Origin: Thermoleptolyngbya sichuanensis A183
Lineage (GTDB): Bacteria; Cyanobacteriota; Cyanobacteriia; Elainellales; Elainellaceae
Reading direction: 5' to 3'
Assembly (NCBI RefSeq): GCF_013177315.1
Contig: NZ_CP053661.1
Span: 4,836,001 to 4,900,000, forward strand
DNA: 64,000 nt
Shown here: positions 6,755 to 15,350 of the stretch, one piece after another
How positions within the stretch are numbered: position 1 is the stretch's first letter
Layout of the letters: every line of letters begins with the position of its first letter
Notes under the pieces: generated by a model
What the model was told of the DNA's origin: nothing
Databases searched by the model: none
The model's input: the letters and a program-made list of their open reading frames with translations, nothing else
Made by a program: the position numbers and the translations under genes

Positions 6755-8671
6755 TCAGGTTCCCTTCTCAAAGCCCAAATAGCCTCGTGGGGTGATCATC
6801 CAGCCTTCATGGAAGCGGGTGCTTTGGTTGCCGATGACGACGGTAGTGAGCATGTCGATGGGGCAGTCGAGCAGTTGCCCCAGGGTGGTCAGCGTAATCT
6901 GTTCTTCATTGCGATAGGCGGCGCGAACCAGGGCCACAGGCGTATCGACGGCGCGATGGTCTAGAAAAATGCGCTGGGCGATCGCAATTTGCTCTGTCCG
7001 CGTTTGCGATTTGGGATTGTATAGCGCGGTCACAAAATCGGCCGCGGCCGCCGCTGCCAGTCGCCGCTCGATGACGGGCCAGGGCGTAAGCAGGTCGCTG
7101 AGGCTGATGGCGCAAAAGTCGTGCATCAGCGGCGCACCCACCCGCGATGCCGCCGCCTGCAAGGCCGAAATGCCAGGAAACACCTGAACTGCGGGCGTTT
7201 GGCCGTCCCAGCCCTGGGCCTGGAGTTGTTCCAGCACTAGCCCCGCCATGCCATAGATGCCGCAGTCGCCAGAGGAAATGACCGCCACCGTCAGCCCCCA
7301 CTGGGCCAGGGCGATCGCCCGCTCGGCCCGCTGTCGCTCCTGAGTAATGGGCAGCGCCTCAACGATTTGCCCCGGATGCAGCAGCGCCGCCACCAGGTTC
7401 ATATACAGCGAATAGCCAATCACCACATCGGCAGAGGCGATCGCCGCCTGGGCCGCAGGCGTGATTTGCTCCAGTCGTCCCGGCCCCGTGCCCACCAGCC
7501 ACAGCCTTCCAATGCGCCCGGTATATTCCTGCTCTGCCTGGGCCACGGCAATGGTCACTGCGCCGGGATGGTCGGGGAGGCGGAAGATTTGCTTGGAAAC
7601 ACGAAGGGGGGCAAAGGTTTGGGGTTGGCGGTCACGCTGGCACGTCCGGCTGGCCGCCAGAATCGCGGCGGCTTCGGCGACGCTGGGCGTGCCCACTTCC
7701 GACTCGACGACGGCGGAAGGGGTGGGGACGGGGACGGCGCGGAGGGTTTCGGCAGAGAAAGTGAGCAGGGGGAGATGGCGATCGCCACAAAATTCCAGCA
7801 GTCCCGCTTCATCTGCCTTGAGGTCGAGGCTGGCCAGGCCGGCGATCGCCCCCTCTGCCAGGTGATGCCGCCGCAGCGTATCAGCAACGGCAGCTTCGAT
7901 CACCCCTCGCGGCGTACCCCGTTCGCAGCCCATGCCCACCCACAGCACGCGGGGATGCCACTGCACCTTGGGACAGTCAGAGGGAACCTCTGCCCCATCC
8001 GCAAAGCGCCGCTGAATTGGGCTAATCCATACGCGGGCGGCGGGTTTAGGCAGATTTGGCTGCGCCGCTGTCGGGTCGTCCCAGCCAAAGACAAAGGGAT
8101 GATCGGGCGGCAAATGGTCTTGCCACAGCGTTGACCCGGCTTCCTGAATCACCTGCACAGGCTGCTGACGAGCGATCGCCCCACTCACCCCCGTCCAGTC
8201 GCCGCTGCCCTTGCGCCAGCCAAACGGTTCCCCCAGCACATCGATTCCCGGCAGAGCCAGGGCATTGGCCCCGCCCGTCAGAATGGGGGTGGCATTGAGC
8301 CGGAGGGCGATCGCCCGCGCCAGCCAATCGGCCCCGCCCTGATGCCCCCCGCACAGGCTGATCACCCCCTTGCCCGCGCCATCCACCACCAGCACCGCCG
8401 GGTCAGTCATCTTATCTTGCAGCAGCGGGCCAATCAGCCGCACCACCGCCCCCGTCGCCAGCCCAAACACCAAAGCCCGATGCGTTTGCCAGAGCGTGTT
8501 GACCAATTCCCGCAGCGTGGTTTGGTACACCTCACAGGGCAACTCGTCCGTCGCTAGGTCTGCCGGAACCCAGAGCGTCACCTCACCGCCCTCTGCCAGT
8601 GCTCGCAGCGATTTCACAGCAAGGGGAGTGGGGGCGATCGCCGCAATCGGCTGAAAGTCTTGAAATAGCAA
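6755..8671 (-). CDS. cobJ: CbiG-CobJ fusion: cobalt-precorrin-5A hydrolase domain plus precorrin-3B C17-methyltransferase
   Basis: The 638-aa protein has two enzymes. Residues 1 to about 345 are CbiG: LVFGLATGAVVRLIGPLLQD, CGGHQGGADWLARAIA, and the C-terminal WVGMGCERGTPRGVIEAAV motif. Residues about 395-638 are a tetrapyrrole methylase: LWLVGTGPGRLEQITPAAQA at the start, then ISSGDCGIYGMAGL and VFPGISALQAAASRVGAPL, and ALYNPKSQTRT, all typical of CobJ/CbiH. The two domains act in ring contraction of the corrin ring in cobalamin or pseudocobalamin synthesis. CbiG-CobJ fusions are common in cyanobacteria. Other cob genes are not nearby. Confidence 0.93.
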   Translation of the reverse strand: MLFQDFQPIAAIAPTPLAVKSLRALAEGGEVTLWVPADLATDELPCEVYQTTLRELVNTLWQTHRALVFGLATGAVVRLIGPLLQDKMTDPAVLVVDGAGKGVISLCGGHQGGADWLARAIALRLNATPILTGGANALALPGIDVLGEPFGWRKGSGDWTGVSGAIARQQPVQVIQEAGSTLWQDHLPPDHPFVFGWDDPTAAQPNLPKPAARVWISPIQRRFADGAEVPSDCPKVQWHPRVLWVGMGCERGTPRGVIEAAVADTLRRHHLAEGAIAGLASLDLKADEAGLLEFCGDRHLPLLTFSAETLRAVPVPTPSAVVESEVGTPSVAEAAAILAASRTCQRDRQPQTFAPLRVSKQIFRLPDHPGAVTIAVAQAEQEYTGRIGRLWLVGTGPGRLEQITPAAQAAIASADVVIGYSLYMNLVAALLHPGQIVEALPITQERQRAERAIALAQWGLTVAVISSGDCGIYGMAGLVLEQLQAQGWDGQTPAVQVFPGISALQAAASRVGAPLMHDFCAISLSDLLTPWPVIERRLAAAAAADFVTALYNPKSQTRTEQIAIAQRIFLDHRAVDTPVALVRAAYRNEEQITLTTLGQLLDCPIDMLTTVVIGNQSTRFHEGWMITPRGYLGFEKGT

Positions 8672-8686
8672 AATTCTAAAACCCTA

Positions 8687-8793
8687 GAGAAGAGGGAAGA
8701 GGGAAGAACGAAGAGGGAAGAACGAAGAACGAAGAACGAAGACTGGAGTTCTCTCGCTTTTTTTCTTTCTTCTTTTTTCTCTCTTCTTTCTTT
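8687..8793. repeat. Purine-rich GAAGAACGAA repeat tract and pyrimidine tract
   Basis: Several overlapping GAAGAACGAA/GAAGAGGGAA units are followed by a nearly pure pyrimidine tract up to the 3' end of the tRNA gene. Related tracts lie at 24239 and 30028. Transcripts from the tRNA would run through the T-rich side. Confidence 0.7.
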
Positions 8794-8796
8794 AAA

Positions 8797-8880
8797 TGGG
8801 GGTAGTGGGACTTGAACCCACACGACTGTTAAGGTCAACGGATTTTAAGTCCGCAGCGTCTACCATTCCGCCATACCCCC
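8797..8880 (-). tRNA. trnL-UAA: tRNA-Leu (anticodon UAA), intron-less
   Basis: The minus strand reads a complete class II tRNA: acceptor GGGGGTA pairing with TACCCCC, D-arm GCGGAATGGTAGACGC, anticodon arm GCGGACTTAAAATCCGT with anticodon TAA, a long variable arm, and T-arm GTGGGTTCAAGTCCCAC. It is 84 nt without an encoded CCA. In many cyanobacteria this gene carries a group I intron between U34 and A35; here the anticodon is uninterrupted. Confidence 0.96.
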
Positions 8881-9117
8881 GACTGTTAGGCCGCACCCAA
8901 TGAGTAAAGCTTCGCAAGAATCCTGCGAATGCGTTCTATCTATTCTATGACGCGATGCTCCGGCAGGGTCAGAAAATCACTGCCCCGCAATTTCCTGATT
9001 CCTATTCCCTGCCCAAAACTTTCCAGAGATGACATCTCCCATACCTTGAGGTCTGGGCACTTTCCGGCAAACTGAGGGTGAGCGCTGTTGCCTCCTGTCC
9101 TCTCAATGCAAGTGGCT

Positions 9118-10356
9118 ATGAAAATTTTGGTCATGAACGCTGGCTCCAGCAGCCAAAAGTCCTGCCTGTACGAATTGCCGGAGGCGGCGCTGCCAGAGCA
9201 TCCGCCAGAGCCGCTGTGGGAAGCGCAAATCGACCTGACCCATGCCGAAGGCGTGGCAGAAATTAAGGTGAAAACGGCGGCCGGCGTGAAAAAAACGGAG
9301 AGTTATCCCACCTCGTCGCGGGTTGAGGCCACTCATCACCTGCTGGAAACCCTGTGGACAGGGGATACAAGAGTGATCGATCGCCCCGGTGAAATTGACA
9401 TGGTGGGGCATCGCGTCGTGCATGGCGGAGAGGACTATCGGGCTAGCGTGTTTGTAACGGCGGAGGTGAAAGCGGCGATCGCCCGCCTAGCCAAGTTTGC
9501 CCCCGTACACAACCCGGTCAATCTAGAAGGGATTGAAACCCTGGAGCAAATTTTGGGCAGCAGCGTCCCCCAGGTTGCCGTATTCGACACGGCCTTTCAC
9601 AGCACGCTGCCGCCTGCGGCCTACGTCTATCCGGGGCCCTATGCATGGCTAGAACAGGGCATCCGGCGCTACGGCTTTCACGGCACCAGTCACGGCTATT
9701 GCGCTCAGCGGGCAGCCCAACTGCTGGGACGGCCGCTGGCTGATCTGCGGCTGATGATCTGCCATTTGGGAAACGGCGCATCGCTGTCGGCGGTAAGCCA
9801 CGGCCAGTGTGTAGATACCACAATGGGCTTTACGCCGCTGGAGGGGCTGATGATGGGCAGCCGTTCGGGTTCGGTCGATCCGGGCATTTTGCTGTACCTC
9901 ATCCGCGACCTGGGCTATACGCCGGATCAGGTAGACACTATGCTAAACCGGGAGTCGGGGCTGGAGGGCGTGTCGGGCGTGTCGAACGATATGCGGCTTG
10001 TGCTGGAGGCGATCGCCCAGGGCAACGAGCGGGCGAAGCTCGCAATCGATGTCTACGTTCACCGCCTGCGGTCGCTCATGGGCAGTATGCTAGCGAGTCT
10101 GGGCGGGCTGGAGGCGATCGTGTTCACGGCTGGTGTCGGCGAAAACGCGCCCAACATCTGGCAAGCCGCCTGCGAACCGTTCCAATTTCTGGGACTGCGG
10201 CTCGACCCTGCCAAGCTCAGCCGCAACCCCGACGATCAGGACATCGCCGCTGCTGATTCCACAGTGCGCGTGCTGATTATCCACACTCAGGAAGATTGGG
10301 CGATCGCCCAAGACTGTTGGCACCTGTCGAAAACACTCGTCGGCGTAGAAAATTAA
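9118..10356 (+). CDS. ackA: Acetate kinase
   Basis: About 412 aa. The signatures in order are MKILVMNAGSSSQK, GHRVVHGGEDY, FDTAFHSTLPP, YGFHGTSHGY, ICHLGNGAS and VFTAGVGENAP, which cover the substrate and ATP sites of the ASKHA fold. The enzyme interconverts acetyl phosphate and acetate with ADP/ATP in fermentation and acetyl-CoA overflow. The frame is open to a TTG at 9088, but the conserved start is the ATG at 9118. No phosphotransacetylase gene is adjacent. There is a 29-residue extension after the N-terminal motif relative to short homologues (a proline-rich LPEHPPEPL stretch). Confidence 0.95.
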   Translation: MKILVMNAGSSSQKSCLYELPEAALPEHPPEPLWEAQIDLTHAEGVAEIKVKTAAGVKKTESYPTSSRVEATHHLLETLWTGDTRVIDRPGEIDMVGHRVVHGGEDYRASVFVTAEVKAAIARLAKFAPVHNPVNLEGIETLEQILGSSVPQVAVFDTAFHSTLPPAAYVYPGPYAWLEQGIRRYGFHGTSHGYCAQRAAQLLGRPLADLRLMICHLGNGASLSAVSHGQCVDTTMGFTPLEGLMMGSRSGSVDPGILLYLIRDLGYTPDQVDTMLNRESGLEGVSGVSNDMRLVLEAIAQGNERAKLAIDVYVHRLRSLMGSMLASLGGLEAIVFTAGVGENAPNIWQAACEPFQFLGLRLDPAKLSRNPDDQDIAAADSTVRVLIIHTQEDWAIAQDCWHLSKTLVGVEN

Positions 10357-10567
10357 CAACCTGGGCGTATTTGCTAACTTTTATTAAGTCCTTTAAGATT
10401 GGTGCAGTGAGGGAAATTCTCGGGCAAAGCCTGCAAGGAACCGTTCAAAACTTAAAAGCCTTGTTGCAAATGTATCGATCCGGTCTTTGATAGACTTTTC
10501 TTCAGTCCCCGCAACTCGTTACAATACAGACCGATATTCATCTTTGCTCTGACATCACCGCCATATT

Positions 10568-11053
10568 ATGAGTGTAGTTAGCCAGGTCATCCTCAACGCC
10601 GACGACGAACTCCGCTACCCTAGCAGTGGAGAACTCAAGAGCATCAGCGAGTTCTTTCAAACCGGAGAACAGCGCGTGCGTATCGCCAATATCTTGGCGG
10701 AGAATGAAAAGAAAATTGTGCAAGAAGCCAGCAAGCAACTCTGGCAAAAGCGCCCCGACTTTATCTCTCCGGGTGGCAATGCCTACGGCGATCGCCAGCG
10801 GGCCCTCTGCCTGCGCGACTACGGCTGGTATCTGCGCCTGATTACCTATGGCGTGCTGGCGGGCGACAAGCAGCCCATCGAAAGCATCGGCCTGATCGGC
10901 GTGCGCGAAATGTACAACTCTCTGGGCGTTCCCGTTCCCGGCATGGTGGAGTCGATCCGCTGCCTCAAGCGGGCATCCCTGGCGCTGCTCAGCGACGAAG
11001 ACGCTGCCGAAGCCGCCCCCTACTTCGACTACATCATCCAGGCCATGTCCTAG
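10568..11053 (+). CDS. apcD: Allophycocyanin subunit alpha-B
   Basis: 161 aa, the exact phycobiliprotein subunit size. [40 protein letters not shown] with chromophore-binding Cys81, and [15 protein letters not shown] match ApcD rather than ApcA. ApcD is one of the terminal emitters of the phycobilisome core and passes energy mainly to photosystem I. As usual for apcD it stands alone, away from apcAB. A TACAAT-like hexamer near 10520 could be its -10 element. Confidence 0.94.
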   Translation: MSVVSQVILNADDELRYPSSGELKSISEFFQTGEQRVRIANILAENEKKIVQEASKQLWQKRPDFISPGGNAYGDRQRALCLRDYGWYLRLITYGVLAGDKQPIESIGLIGVREMYNSLGVPVPGMVESIRCLKRASLALLSDEDAAEAAPYFDYIIQAMS

Positions 11054-11454
11054 CTTTGCTTTCCAGTGGCGTGCGATCGAAGGCGTGTAATCGAAAAAGT
11101 TTAATATCAGCCTTTGTTCCCTGTGGCGGGCAGAAGTGTTGCACCAAGTAGCATTCCTGCACCTGCGGGGAACCGTTTTTTGTAGCGAGATTGGGTGATC
11201 GGATAATTTTGGATTTTGGATTGGCGATTTTGGATTGCAAATCCAGGTTATGCAAGACTTTCACCTTTTCTCAGAAAAGCGCTTCTTGAGAGGAATTGAT
11301 GCAGCGCACTCGAACATCCCACCGCTGAAAATCGTACAAGTGTTCACCACTTTCCGCCTTTTGGGGCATCATGATGAAGAGCGATCGCCCTCCCAACACT
11401 CCGCGACTCGCTCCCAAAATCCAAAACCCAAAATCCAAAATCCCCCCATCCCCT
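11054..11454. other. Intergenic, heptamer-rich
   Basis: No gene seen. TTTTGGATTTTGGATTGGCG (about 11208-11227) and its reverse-complement form CCCAAAATCCAAAACCCAAA just before the next start are CAAAATC-type short repeats, facing each other about 200 bp apart. Confidence 0.5.
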
Positions 11455-12060
11455 ATGCGTCTCGGCAAAGTCGTCAAATCCAACTCCCACTGTGACTACG
11501 TGGTTCAAGTCGATGACAGCATGGACGTAGACAACCCGCCACAGGCCGACGACTACGGCTTTGGCAGCTTTGTAAAGCTGGAGGAACCGGGCGATCGCCA
11601 CTGGGCCGTCGGGCTAATCTACAACTCGCTGCTGATGAACCCGATGTTTATGAGCAACGGGCCGCGCCTGTCGAGCGAACCCGACCCGCTGTTTACGCCA
11701 GATTTAATCACCGAAACCCGCACGCTGCTGGGCGTAGTGCTGGTGGGCTGGATGGCGCAGGACAACGGGCAGCCCTACGGCATCCACGGCATCCCCCGCG
11801 TGGTCGTCCCTGTCAACACGCCCGTATCGGTCATGACCCAGGACGAAATTTACCGCTTTCACCTCAACCAAGCAGGCAGCCCCCAGTTTTGCTACTATAG
11901 CCACCTGCTGCGCTGCGGCGGCAACTTTGCGCCCGCCCTGACCCAACAAACGCTGCAAGAACTGGTCGATAGCCGCCTTTTTTCTGGCCCAGACCAGCGG
12001 GCGCTAGAAATTCTCTGCCGAGAGCTTTCCTGGAAAAGCACAATGGGTGCAATGCGTTAA
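11455..12060 (+). CDS. Conserved cyanobacterial protein, HAS-barrel-like
   Basis: The 201-aa protein begins MRLGKVVKSNSHCDYVVQVD and contains YGFGSFVKLE, FTPDLITETRTLLGV, GIPRVVVPVNTPV, HLLRCGGNFAP and the C-terminus LCRELSWKSTMGAMR. I recognise it as a strongly conserved cyanobacterial family annotated with a HAS-barrel at its N-terminus, a small beta-barrel shared with HerA-type ATPases. No ATPase domain is present and function is unknown. The frame is open upstream to 11371, but that part is the CAAAATC repeat tract. The first IS copy lies 375 bp downstream. Confidence 0.75.
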   Translation: MRLGKVVKSNSHCDYVVQVDDSMDVDNPPQADDYGFGSFVKLEEPGDRHWAVGLIYNSLLMNPMFMSNGPRLSSEPDPLFTPDLITETRTLLGVVLVGWMAQDNGQPYGIHGIPRVVVPVNTPVSVMTQDEIYRFHLNQAGSPQFCYYSHLLRCGGNFAPALTQQTLQELVDSRLFSGPDQRALEILCRELSWKSTMGAMR

Positions 12061-12435
12061 AATTCAGCAGAGCAAAATTCAGCATTAACAGCAAAATTCA
12101 GCATTACAAGTCAGCATTACAAGTCAGCGGCAAAATTCGGCAGCAGTCTCCGCTTCATTCTGAACCTCCGGCTGAACGGTCTTAAGCGTCAGCGTTACCC
12201 GGCAAACTCCACACCATGATGTCGGTATTCACGGAAGCACAGAGAATTTTATGACACTCGTAATGTCACACCCACAAAAAAATCCGACAGTCCCGAATTG
12301 AGTCTGCCGGATTATAGTGTGTTCCCTGTTGATGACTCGGCTAGAGTTGAGTCTCCTTAAGTATGCCGATGCAGAGAGAACTAAAGCGCGATCGCGATCA
12401 TCTCCAGTTGTGATTTTTGTCACATGCTTCAGTGA
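12061..12435. other. Intergenic with a hairpin, left flank of the IS
   Basis: No convincing gene. AATCCGACAG (12281-12290) pairs, with one mismatch, with CTGCCGGATT (12303-12312); seven A precede it on the plus strand, so on the minus strand it is followed by seven T and looks like a terminator. Three AAATTCAGC/CAGCATTACAAGT repeats lie at about 12061-12125. The last 7 bases, TCAGTGA, are the IS target duplication. Confidence 0.5.
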
Positions 12436-13952
12436 CTTTAGTTTGGACTAACTGGCATCACAATAATGCTCAACAGGATGCCATAAAGAATCTGCTCAAC
12501 CGTTCATAACAGTTGAACTTAAGGAATTGGATACAATCCTGCTCGCAGTTAAGCTGCTGTTGCAACCGGACTGTTCAGGGATTGTTCGGATGTCTTGCGT
12601 TTCGAGGCTCGTTTTTTGACCATCGGATAGCAGGGACGAGGAGTTGGCTTGTGCCCCTTGCCTCGTCCTGGCGATTTACCACGAGGTTTAGGCGCAGGAG
12701 CAGGGGTGCCAATCGCTGCCAAAATGCCTGCAAACGCTTGTGCGACCCGACCCGGAGTCAACGTTTCTTGCGGTGCCTGCCAGGGCAAGGGGTGGTCAGT
12801 ACAGTCCTTTCGCGCTAACCACAACTGCCAACTGAGCAACGGCATCAGGCTGCTCCACTGTTCGGTTGCCGATACAGAACTGAACTGGGGATGTGTCCAA
12901 TATAGCCTCTGCTTGGCAAAGCGATACCAGTGTTCAATGGCAAAGCGACGGAGGTAGTGCAACCACAGGGTTTCTAACGGAGGCATCTGCTCACCCAGCC
13001 AAACTAACCACAAAGGAGCCAAGCGTCGCGTGCTGCTCTGTGTCTCCAGCACCTCCACGCGCAACACTTCCATTGCCCGTTTGGGGGATTTGCGGAAATG
13101 GTATGCACTCCAACGACTGACCCGCACTCGTCCCCAGTTGGGATCATCGACTTCAACGGTTTCGACCGGGACACTCCAAGTGTCAGGGTCATTGAGTTTC
13201 ATCTTATGTCCATGCTTGGCAGGTGCGCCTCGCCCTCGATACGCTGGGGGCGCGCCATAGACACATCGATTGGATGTAACCCGCAGCAGCAAGTCTGCCT
13301 CAATCCCTGCCGTTTGGTTGACAAAACTGGCATTGCCGTACCCTCGGTCGTAGATCGCCAACGGACGCACCGCTAACTGCCGAGTCACTTGTTTGAGTTG
13401 GAATGCCGCTTTACTGGCGGGTGTTTCAAAGCTGGTGATGCGCTCATGCCGCAATGGTAATGCCCAACTGCCCCTGTCTTCAGCAATCCAGGCTAAGGTA
13501 CTGTAGTTTTGTCCGGCTATCGGGGCATGTCCTGTTCTGCCTGATAAGGTGCGGTCTTTCAAACGCCTGGCAGCAGGACGGTTCCACCGACTCGCATCAC
13601 CTGCCAACAACGGTTGCTGCTGAGTCGGTATCTGCTGCACCAACAGCTTCAGCACCTTTGATCGGGGTAGGCGGCTATCGCGCAACGCTTCATAGGTGCT
13701 CGACCACTGGCGACGAAAGACAGGACTCTGCGATAGCCTCACAAACGACACGATGCACGCACTCACTAACACGGCATCCATCAGATCAAACAGGGCATCT
13801 CTGGCGTTTCCCAAGCTGGCATACAACGTTTGGCGAAATTGCTGAAGTTCGTTGAAAATCATGGGGTCAATGTTGGTTGTACTTCATTGACCTTACGGCA
13901 GTCGGTGCTTCTCATTGACTGCCTTCCTCTTCACCATTAGTCCAAACTAAAG
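12436..13952 (-). mobile_element. Insertion sequence, 1517 bp, copy 1 (DDE transposase, IS4/IS701-like)
   Basis: Terminal inverted repeats CTTTAGTTTGGACTAA and TTAGTCCAAACTAAAG bound the element. It is flanked by a 7-bp direct duplication TCAGTGA (12429-12435 and 13953-13959). A single transposase gene fills it on the minus strand. A second copy of the same length and gene content is at 35517-37033 with a different target duplication, so both insertions are independent and probably recent. Confidence 0.95.
12549..13862 (-). CDS. Transposase of IS copy 1
   Basis: 437 aa. DDE residues are visible as Asp89 in LLAGDASRW, Asp172 in LAIYDRGYGN and Glu310 in RRFAIEHWYRFAKQRL, the RNase H fold of the IS4/IS701 clan with a DDE_5-like core. 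The C-terminal tail (PKPRGKSPGRGKGHKPTPRP) is strongly basic and may bind DNA. Protein sequence is identical to the copy at 35630-36943. The frame is intact, so the element may be active. Confidence 0.9.
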   Translation of the reverse strand: MIFNELQQFRQTLYASLGNARDALFDLMDAVLVSACIVSFVRLSQSPVFRRQWSSTYEALRDSRLPRSKVLKLLVQQIPTQQQPLLAGDASRWNRPAARRLKDRTLSGRTGHAPIAGQNYSTLAWIAEDRGSWALPLRHERITSFETPASKAAFQLKQVTRQLAVRPLAIYDRGYGNASFVNQTAGIEADLLLRVTSNRCVYGAPPAYRGRGAPAKHGHKMKLNDPDTWSVPVETVEVDDPNWGRVRVSRWSAYHFRKSPKRAMEVLRVEVLETQSSTRRLAPLWLVWLGEQMPPLETLWLHYLRRFAIEHWYRFAKQRLYWTHPQFSSVSATEQWSSLMPLLSWQLWLARKDCTDHPLPWQAPQETLTPGRVAQAFAGILAAIGTPAPAPKPRGKSPGRGKGHKPTPRPCYPMVKKRASKRKTSEQSLNSPVATAA

Positions 13953-13983
13953 TCAGTGACGAGTCCGTTCGTTTTTCATCAGT

Positions 13984-14016
13984 AAAAATCGCTGCACAGC
14001 CTAACTGCACAGCGAT
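13984..14016 (-). terminator. Rho-independent terminator of the peptidoglycan-binding protein gene
   Basis: Read on the minus strand, ATCGCTGTGCAG pairs over 12 bp (two G-U) with CTGTGCAGCGAT around the loop TTAGG and is followed by five T. It lies about 105 bp past the stop at 14122. Confidence 0.8.
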
Positions 14017-14121
14017 CTTCCGATGACTTGTACGGTTTCAGCTAGGGCAACCCGCCTGACTGCACCCGCTAGAAAACATCCCGCGCTGGCAGTACGGTCA
14101 CAGGCAACCTAGTCATACAAC

Positions 14122-15015
14122 CTAGTCATAGACCACTCGCGCGTCAAACCCTTCTCTCCGGAGCTGCTGATTCACAGCCGCCGCGGCAGAGTAATCGCGG
14201 AAAGAGCCTGCATTGATGAATGGCCCCCGCAGCGAGTCCGAGTCGCGGTAGGCATCGCGCACAAAGCGACGCACCTGGAATAGTAGCTCATCGCTGCTCC
14301 CCGGTATGGCAACCCGGTAGGGACCGCCGTAATGGCCCGGAAACCCTGGGTCGGTCGGGCCGCCGATGTTGGCAGGTACTAGGTACTCAGAGGCAATCCA
14401 GCCGCCCGTGCCCGCCAGTTCAACCCAGGTCAAACCACCGGAAAATTCCTGCCGTCCAGACAGGCGCACGCGCACCCCATCATCGATGCCTGCAATTACC
14501 TGCCCATCAGGACGATTACGCACGTTTACGCCAATTCCGCTATTGGTGCGGACGATCGCCTCGCGGCCCAACCAGTTCCCCGGCGGAACGGGCTGCGACG
14601 GGCCGCCGATGCCGCCACCCGACACGAGATAGCCCAGCCCTAGGGCCCGCAGCGTTTCTGGGCCGGCCTGCCCATCTACCATCAACCCGTTTCGTCTTTG
14701 AAATGCGATAACTGCGTTTTCTGTTTCAAGACCGTATACACCATCGGCGAAGATGCCCAGCGCCGACTGAATTGCGGCGACATCTGATCCCTGGCTGCCA
14801 AAGCTGTAAACTTGGGCTAGCGCTTCGCCCCCCGTGAGCAAGACAGAGGAGGCAATCGCCATCCCTGCCACCTTCCACAGCATCGAGCGGGTCACTTGAC
14901 GAACTTGGGCTTGGCGAGCTTGAATTTGTCCGGCAATGTTTGAGCATGACCTGAAAGCTTTAAAAGCAGAAAGCGTCTGGAAAAAAAAGTTGGGCTTCAT
15001 AGGAGGATTGCTCAT
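14122..15015 (-). CDS. Secreted peptidoglycan-binding (PGB_1) and SH3-like protein
   Basis: 297 aa. A basic N-terminus and the hydrophobic MAIASSVLLTGGEALA suggest a signal peptide. Residues about 72-127 form a PG_binding_1 domain (GSQGSDVAAIQSALGIFADG, then ENAVIAFQRRNGLMVDGQAG). Residues about 150-215 form an SH3b-like domain (GVNVRNRPDG ... WVELAGTGGWIASEYLVP). The C-terminal 70 residues, ending REGFDARVVYD, resemble a SPOR-like fold. It probably acts at the cell wall; no catalytic domain is present, so it looks like a wall-binding or scaffold protein. Confidence 0.82.
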   Translation of the reverse strand: MSNPPMKPNFFFQTLSAFKAFRSCSNIAGQIQARQAQVRQVTRSMLWKVAGMAIASSVLLTGGEALAQVYSFGSQGSDVAAIQSALGIFADGVYGLETENAVIAFQRRNGLMVDGQAGPETLRALGLGYLVSGGGIGGPSQPVPPGNWLGREAIVRTNSGIGVNVRNRPDGQVIAGIDDGVRVRLSGRQEFSGGLTWVELAGTGGWIASEYLVPANIGGPTDPGFPGHYGGPYRVAIPGSSDELLFQVRRFVRDAYRDSDSLRGPFINAGSFRDYSAAAAVNQQLRREGFDARVVYD

Positions 15016-15350
15016 TCGTGACTACAAAATTTAGCGGCTGCGAATTTTTTCGGGGAGGCCCCTGCTAAAACTGACAACCGTTCAGGACACACCTCAATCT
15101 CGATGCGACCTGAGTGCAAGGTCGAACCTCTGCGGATGCAAAGTTTGCACTGGAGCAGAGATAAAAAATATCAGACAATCTTGAGGGGCTAAATGTGCCG
15201 ATACTTCTGGATTTAGCTACACTGTGAGCCGAATGGATTTCGGAACCCTAAAAATAGGACAGGTGGGCTAAAAGTGAAGATGCCACAAACCAGGCTCCGC
15301 CGCAGTCAGAGGAGCATTATTTCTACTAGCATATCATTCGGGTTTCGAGC
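15016..15350. other. Divergent intergenic region
   Basis: No gene seen in 335 bp between two divergent genes for exported proteins; it must hold promoters for both. No operator recognised. Confidence 0.4.

Noticed and set aside
7367-8134. 255-codon plus-strand frame
   Set aside because: It is antisense to the cbiG-cobJ fusion, whose motifs are unambiguous. GC-rich DNA gives long antisense frames.
12229-12423. 64-codon minus-strand frame
   Set aside because: It crosses a terminator-like hairpin and has no ribosome-binding site or family resemblance.
12513-13855. Several plus-strand open frames of 75-133 codons
   Set aside because: They lie opposite the IS transposase gene, recur identically at 35594-36936, and have no protein-like motifs; they are shadows of the transposase.
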